Positions 60,463 to 64,000 of a DNA stretch of 64,000 bases are shown piece after piece. The stretch comes from Marthasterias glacialis (taxonomy: Eukaryota > Echinodermata > Asteroidea > Forcipulatida > Asteriidae). The stretch covers positions 1-64,000 of the forward strand of contig CAJVRT020000006.1 in the NCBI GenBank assembly GCA_911728455.2, read 5' to 3'. Numbering within the stretch: the stretch's first letter is position 1; each line of letters begins with the position of its first letter. Position numbers and translations under genes: made by a program. The notes below the pieces were generated by a model. That model saw only the letters and a list, made by a program, of their open reading frames with translations. It had not been told where the DNA came from and did not search any database.

Positions 60463-62500
60463 CGATTTTAGTGCCCTTCTTTTTGGGCAAAAAAACCGAA
60501 AAAGTCACCGTTACCCCCCCTTGAGAGATTTTCAATTTTGGACCAAAATTTCAAAGTCGTTTTTGCTCTACCAACTCAAGAGGGAACCTCCCCCGACCCC
60601 AGCCCTACACTTTGCAGGTCCGGATCTGCCTTAGTTTGGAAAATATCCACGATTTTAGGGCCCTTCTTTTTGGGCCAAAAAACCGAAAAAGTCACCGTTA
60701 CCCCCCCTTGAGAGATTTTCAATTTTGGACCAAAATTTCAAAGTCGTTTTTGCTCTACCAACTCAAGAGGGAACCTCCCCCGTCCCCAGCCCTACACTTT
60801 GCAGGTCCGGATCTGCCTTAGTTTGGAAAATATCCAGGATTTTAGGGCCCTTCTTTTTGGGCCAAAAAACCGAAAAAGTCACCGTTACCCCCCCTTGAGA
60901 GATTTTCAATTTTGGACCAAAATTTCAAAGTCGTTTTTGCTCTACCAACTCAAGAGGGAACCTCCCCCGACCCCAGCCCTACACTTTGCAGGTCCGGATC
61001 TGCCTTAGTTTGGAAAATATCCACGATTTTAGGGCCCTTCTTTTTGGGCCAAAAAACCGAAAAAGTCACCGTTACCCCCCCTTGAGAGATTTTCAATTTT
61101 GGACCAAAATTTCAAAGTCGTTTTTGCTCCACCAACTCAGGAGGGAACCTCCCCCGACCCCAGCCCTACACTTTGCAGGTCCGGATCTGCCTTAGTTTGG
61201 AAAATATCCACGATTTTAGGGCCCTTCTTTTTGGGCCAAAAAACCGAAAAAGTCACCGTTACCCCCCCTTGAGAGATTTTCAATTTTGGACCAAAATTTC
61301 AAAGTCGTTTTTGCTCTACCAACTCAAGAGGGAACCTCCCCCGACCCCAGCCCTACACTTTGCAGGTCCGGATCTGCCTTAGTTTGGAAAATATCCACGA
61401 TTTTAGGGCCCTTCTTTTTGGGCCAAAAAACCGAAAAAGTCACCGTTACCCCCCCTTGAGAGATTTTCAATTTTGGACCAAAATTTCAAAGTCGTTTTTG
61501 CTCTACCAACTCAAGAGGGAACCTCCCCCGACCCCAGCCCTACACTTTGCAGGTCCGGATCTGCCTTAGTTTGGAAAATATCCTCGATTTTAGGGCCCTT
61601 CTTTTTGGGCCAAAAAACCGAAAAAGTCACCGTTACCCCCCCTTGAGAGATTTTCAATTTTGGACCAAAATTTCAAAGTCGTTTTTGCTCTACCAACTCA
61701 AGAGGGAACCTCCCCCGACCCCAGCCCTACACTTTGCAGGTCCGGATCTGCCTTAGTTTGGAAAATATCCACGATTTTAGGGCCCTTCTTTTTGGGCCCA
61801 AAAACCGAAAAAGTCACCGTTACCCCCCCTTGAGAGATTTTCAATTTTGGACCAAAATTTCAGTCGTTTTTGCTCTACCAACTCAAGAGGGAACCTCCCC
61901 CGACCCCAGCCCTACACTTTGCAGGTCCGGATCTGCCTTAGTTTGGAAAATATCCACGATTTTAGGGCCCTTCTTTTTGGGCCCAAAAACCGAAAAGTCA
62001 CCGTTACCCCCCCTTGAGAGATTTTCAATTTTGGACCAAAATTTCAAAGTCGTTTTTGCTCTACCAACTCAAGAGGGAACCTCCCCCGACCCCAGCCCTA
62101 CACTTTGCAGGTCCGGATCTGCCTTAGTTTGGAAAATATCCACGATTTTAGTGCCCTTCTTTTTGGGCAAAAAAACCGAAAAAGTCACCGTTACCCCCCC
62201 TTGAGAGATTTTCAATTTTGGACCAAAATTTCAAAGTCGTTTTTGCTCTACCAACTCAAGAGGGAACCTCCCCCGACCCCAGCCCTACACTTTGCAGGTC
62301 CGGATCTGCCTTAGTTTGGAAAATATCCACGATTTTAGGGCCCTTCTTTTTGGGCCAAAAAACCGAAAAAGTCACCGTTACCCCCCCTTGAGAGATTTTC
62401 AATTTTGGACCAAAATTTCAAAGTCGTTTTTGCTCTACCAACTCAAGAGGGAACCTCCCCCGTCCCCAGCCCTACACTTTGCAGGTCCGGATCTGCCTTA
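60440..62500 (+). repeat. Displaced block pair (offset 1,680 bp)
   Basis: 60,440-60,820 matches 62,120-62,500 through TTTTAGTGCCC, TTGGGCAAAAAAACC and CCCCCGTCCCC. The offset is three bases less than nine monomers. This is explained by ATTTCAGTCG (2-bp loss) and CCGAAAAGTC (1-bp loss) in the unit near 61,830-62,013. Confidence 0.78.
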
Positions 62501-62761
62501 GTTTGGAAAATATCCACGATTTTAGGGCCCTTCTTTTTGGGCCAAAAAACCGAAAAAGTCACCGTTACCCCCCCTTGAGAGATTTTCAATTTTGGACCAA
62601 AATTTCAAAGTCGTTTTTGCTCTACCAACTCAAGAGGGAACCTCCCCCGACCCCAGCCCTACACTTTGCAGGTCCGGATCTGCCTTAGTTTGGAAAATAT
62701 CCACGATTTTAGGGCCCTTCTTTTTGGGCCAAAAAACCGAAAAAGTCACCGTTACCCCCCC

Positions 62762-63697
62762 TTGAGAGATTTTCAATTTTGGACCAAAATTTCAAAGTCG
62801 TTTTTGCTCTACCAACTCAAGAGAGAACCTCCCCCGACCCCAGCCCTACACTTTGCAGGTCCGGATCTGCCTTAGTTTGGAAAATATCCACGATTTTAGG
62901 GCCCTTCTTTTTGGGCCCAAAAACCGAAAAAGTCACCGTTACCCCCCCCTTGAGAGATTTTCAATTTTGGACCAAAATTTCAAAGTCGTTTTTGCTCTAC
63001 CAACTCAAGAGGGAACCTCCCCCGACCCCAGCCCTACACTTTGCAGGTCCGGATCTGCCTTAGTTTGGAAAATATCCACGATTTTAGGGCCCTTCTTTTT
63101 GGGCCCAAAAACCGAAAAAGTCACCGTTACCCCCCCTTGAGAGATTTTCAATTTTGGACCAAAATTTCAAAGTCGTTTTTGCTCTACCAACTCAAGAGGG
63201 AACCTCCCCCGACCCCAGCCCTACACTTTGCAGGTCCGGATCTGCCTTAGTTTGGAAAATATCCACGATTTTAGGGCCCTTCTTTTTGGGCCCAAAAACC
63301 GAAAAAGTCACCGTTACCCCCCCTTGAGAGATTTTCAATTTTGGACCAAAATTTCAAAGTCGTTTTTGCTCTACCAACTCAAGAGGGAACCTACCCCGAC
63401 CCCAGCCCTACACTTTGCAGGTCCGGATCTGCCTTAGTTTGGAAAATATCCACGATTTTAGGGCCCTTCTTTTTGGGCCCAAAAACCGAAAAAGTCACCG
63501 TTACCCCCCCTTGAGAGATTTTCAATTTTGGACCAAAATTTCAAAGTCGTTTTTGCTCTACCAACTCAAGAGGGAACCTCCCCCGACCCCAGCCCTACAC
63601 TTTGCAGGTCCGGATCTGCCTTAGTTTGGAAAATATCCACGATTTTAGGGCCCTTCTTTTTGGGCCCAAAAACCGAAAAAGTCACCGTTACCACCCC
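62762..63697 (+). repeat. Five consecutive monomers with a perfect 16-bp palindrome
   Basis: In these five adjacent units dyad 2 reads TTTTTGGGCCCAAAAA, a perfect palindrome (for example 63,283-63,298), instead of the majority form with a single central G. The same form occurs singly in at least a dozen scattered units elsewhere (for example near 29,273, 42,641, 58,611 and 59,731). The local run suggests recent spreading of this variant. Confidence 0.82.
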
Positions 63698-64000
63698 TTG
63701 AGAGATTTTCAATTTTGGACCAAAATTTCAAAGTCGTTTTTGCTCTACCAACTCAAGAGGGAACCTCCCCCGACCCCAGCCCTACACTTTGCAGGTCCGG
63801 ATCTGCCTTAGTTTGGAAAATATCCACGATTTTAGGGCCCTTCTTTTTGGTCCAAAAAACCGAAAAAGTCACCGTTACCCCCCCTTGAGAGATTTTCAAT
63901 TTTGGACCAAAATTTCAAAGTCGTTTTTGCTCTACCAACTCAGGAGGGAACCTCCCCCGACCCCAGCCCTACACTTTGCAGGTCCGGATCTGCCTTAGTT

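Larger units (their letters stand above)
1..64000 (+). repeat. Satellite DNA array, 187-bp monomer, about 340 head-to-tail copies
   Basis: Every part of the window is the same unit in the same orientation. Each monomer runs from TTGAGAGATTTTC through CTCTACCAACTC, CCCCCGACCCCAGCCC, TTTGCAGGTCCGGATC, GGAAAATATCC and AGGGCCCTTC to GTCACCGTTA and a C run. I located one TTTGCAGG landmark (or its point variant) per unit and counted 340, spaced 187 bp in most cases and 174-204 bp at the extremes. Differences between units are scattered substitutions, 1-2 bp indels and length changes of the C run. No unit is inverted and no foreign sequence interrupts the array. There is no ATG on either strand of the consensus, and 187 is not a multiple of 3, so no frame continues from unit to unit. 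A length close to one nucleosome repeat and the higher-order organisation fit centromeric or pericentromeric satellites. Location and species cannot be read from the sequence. Confidence 0.98.
47782..64000 (+). repeat. Region 6: most homogenised part of the array
   Basis: About 87 monomers with little visible variation. The landmark positions from 47,873 to 54,418 are 35 consecutive steps of exactly 187 bp, with further exact runs from 55,364 to 58,356 (16 steps) and 60,238 to 61,734 (8 steps). Only two expanded C tracts occur (about 55,257 and 60,132). Recurring single-base variants (CTCTCCCAACTC, GTTGATCTACC-like GATCTACC, GTTCTACC, AGCCCAACAC, GGATTTGCC) mark a shallow higher-order structure. 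Confidence 0.9.

Noticed and set aside
1..64000. CRISPR array
   Set aside because: There are no unique spacers: the whole 187-bp unit repeats. No cas genes are present.
1..64000. rDNA, 5S, tRNA or histone gene cluster
   Set aside because: The unit contains no recognisable RNA gene elements (no A or B box arrangement, no rRNA core) and no conserved protein.
1..64000. CENP-B box
   Set aside because: I looked for the TTCG-N4-A-N2-CGGG pattern on both strands of the consensus and found no match.
1..64000. Inverted monomers or an orientation switch
   Set aside because: The TTTGCAGG landmark (or its point variant) follows on the + strand without a gap, so no inversion is present.
1..64000. Embedded transposable element or target-site duplication
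   Set aside because: Monomer spacing never departs from 174-204 bp, leaving no room for an insertion.
1..64000. Telomeric repeats
   Set aside because: No TTAGGG-type tandem hexamers. TTTTAGGGCCC occurs once per unit, but only as a single match.

Overview
This window is a single uninterrupted satellite DNA array. From base 4 to the last base, a unit of 187 bp repeats head-to-tail, always in the same orientation. I counted 340 monomers: 339 complete ones between 4 and 63,884, and one cut off by the window end. Mean spacing is about 188.4 bp. I see no unique sequence, gene, RNA gene, transposon or array edge, so the array continues past both ends. A monomer matching my hand-built consensus exactly is 49,091-49,277. 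It is about 47% GC by hand count, carries clearly more C (54) than G (33) on this strand, and has no ATG on either strand.

The unit size, head-to-tail order and nested higher-order duplications are those of eukaryotic centromeric or pericentromeric satellites. That points to a eukaryotic chromosome, probably a long-read assembly of heterochromatin. Nothing in the window identifies the species, and I do not recognise the repeat family. The centromere reading is inference from size and architecture only.

Layout. (1) 1-8,178: the most heterogeneous part, with mixed variants, many expanded C tracts and the only monomers I saw containing CCATGA. (2) 8,179-18,378: a clear higher-order region with a 1.13-kb six-monomer tandem duplication followed by a 3.4-kb eighteen-monomer tandem duplication. 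(3) 18,379-25,172: a run of CCAGGAT monomers, the longest C tracts, and a 760-bp displaced duplication. (4) 25,173-34,906: a mosaic of a few recognisable monomer types reshuffled into two-, six- and nine-monomer blocks. (5) 34,907-47,781: duplications displaced by 6,045, 941 and 2,272 bp, ending in the most diverged monomer I noticed. (6) 47,782-64,000: the most homogeneous part, with 35 consecutive steps of exactly 187 bp and an apparently perfect 6-monomer duplication.

Three structures recur in nearly every monomer: a 17-bp dyad around TTTTGGACCAAAA, a second 15-bp dyad around TTTTGGGCCAAAA in what looks like an old internal duplication, and a C-homopolymer at the monomer junction. That tract is normally 7 long, but expands to about 21 in roughly 50 monomers and is deleted in one. 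No genes work together here. The open reading frames that exist are by-products of a stop-poor repeat whose length is 1 modulo 3.
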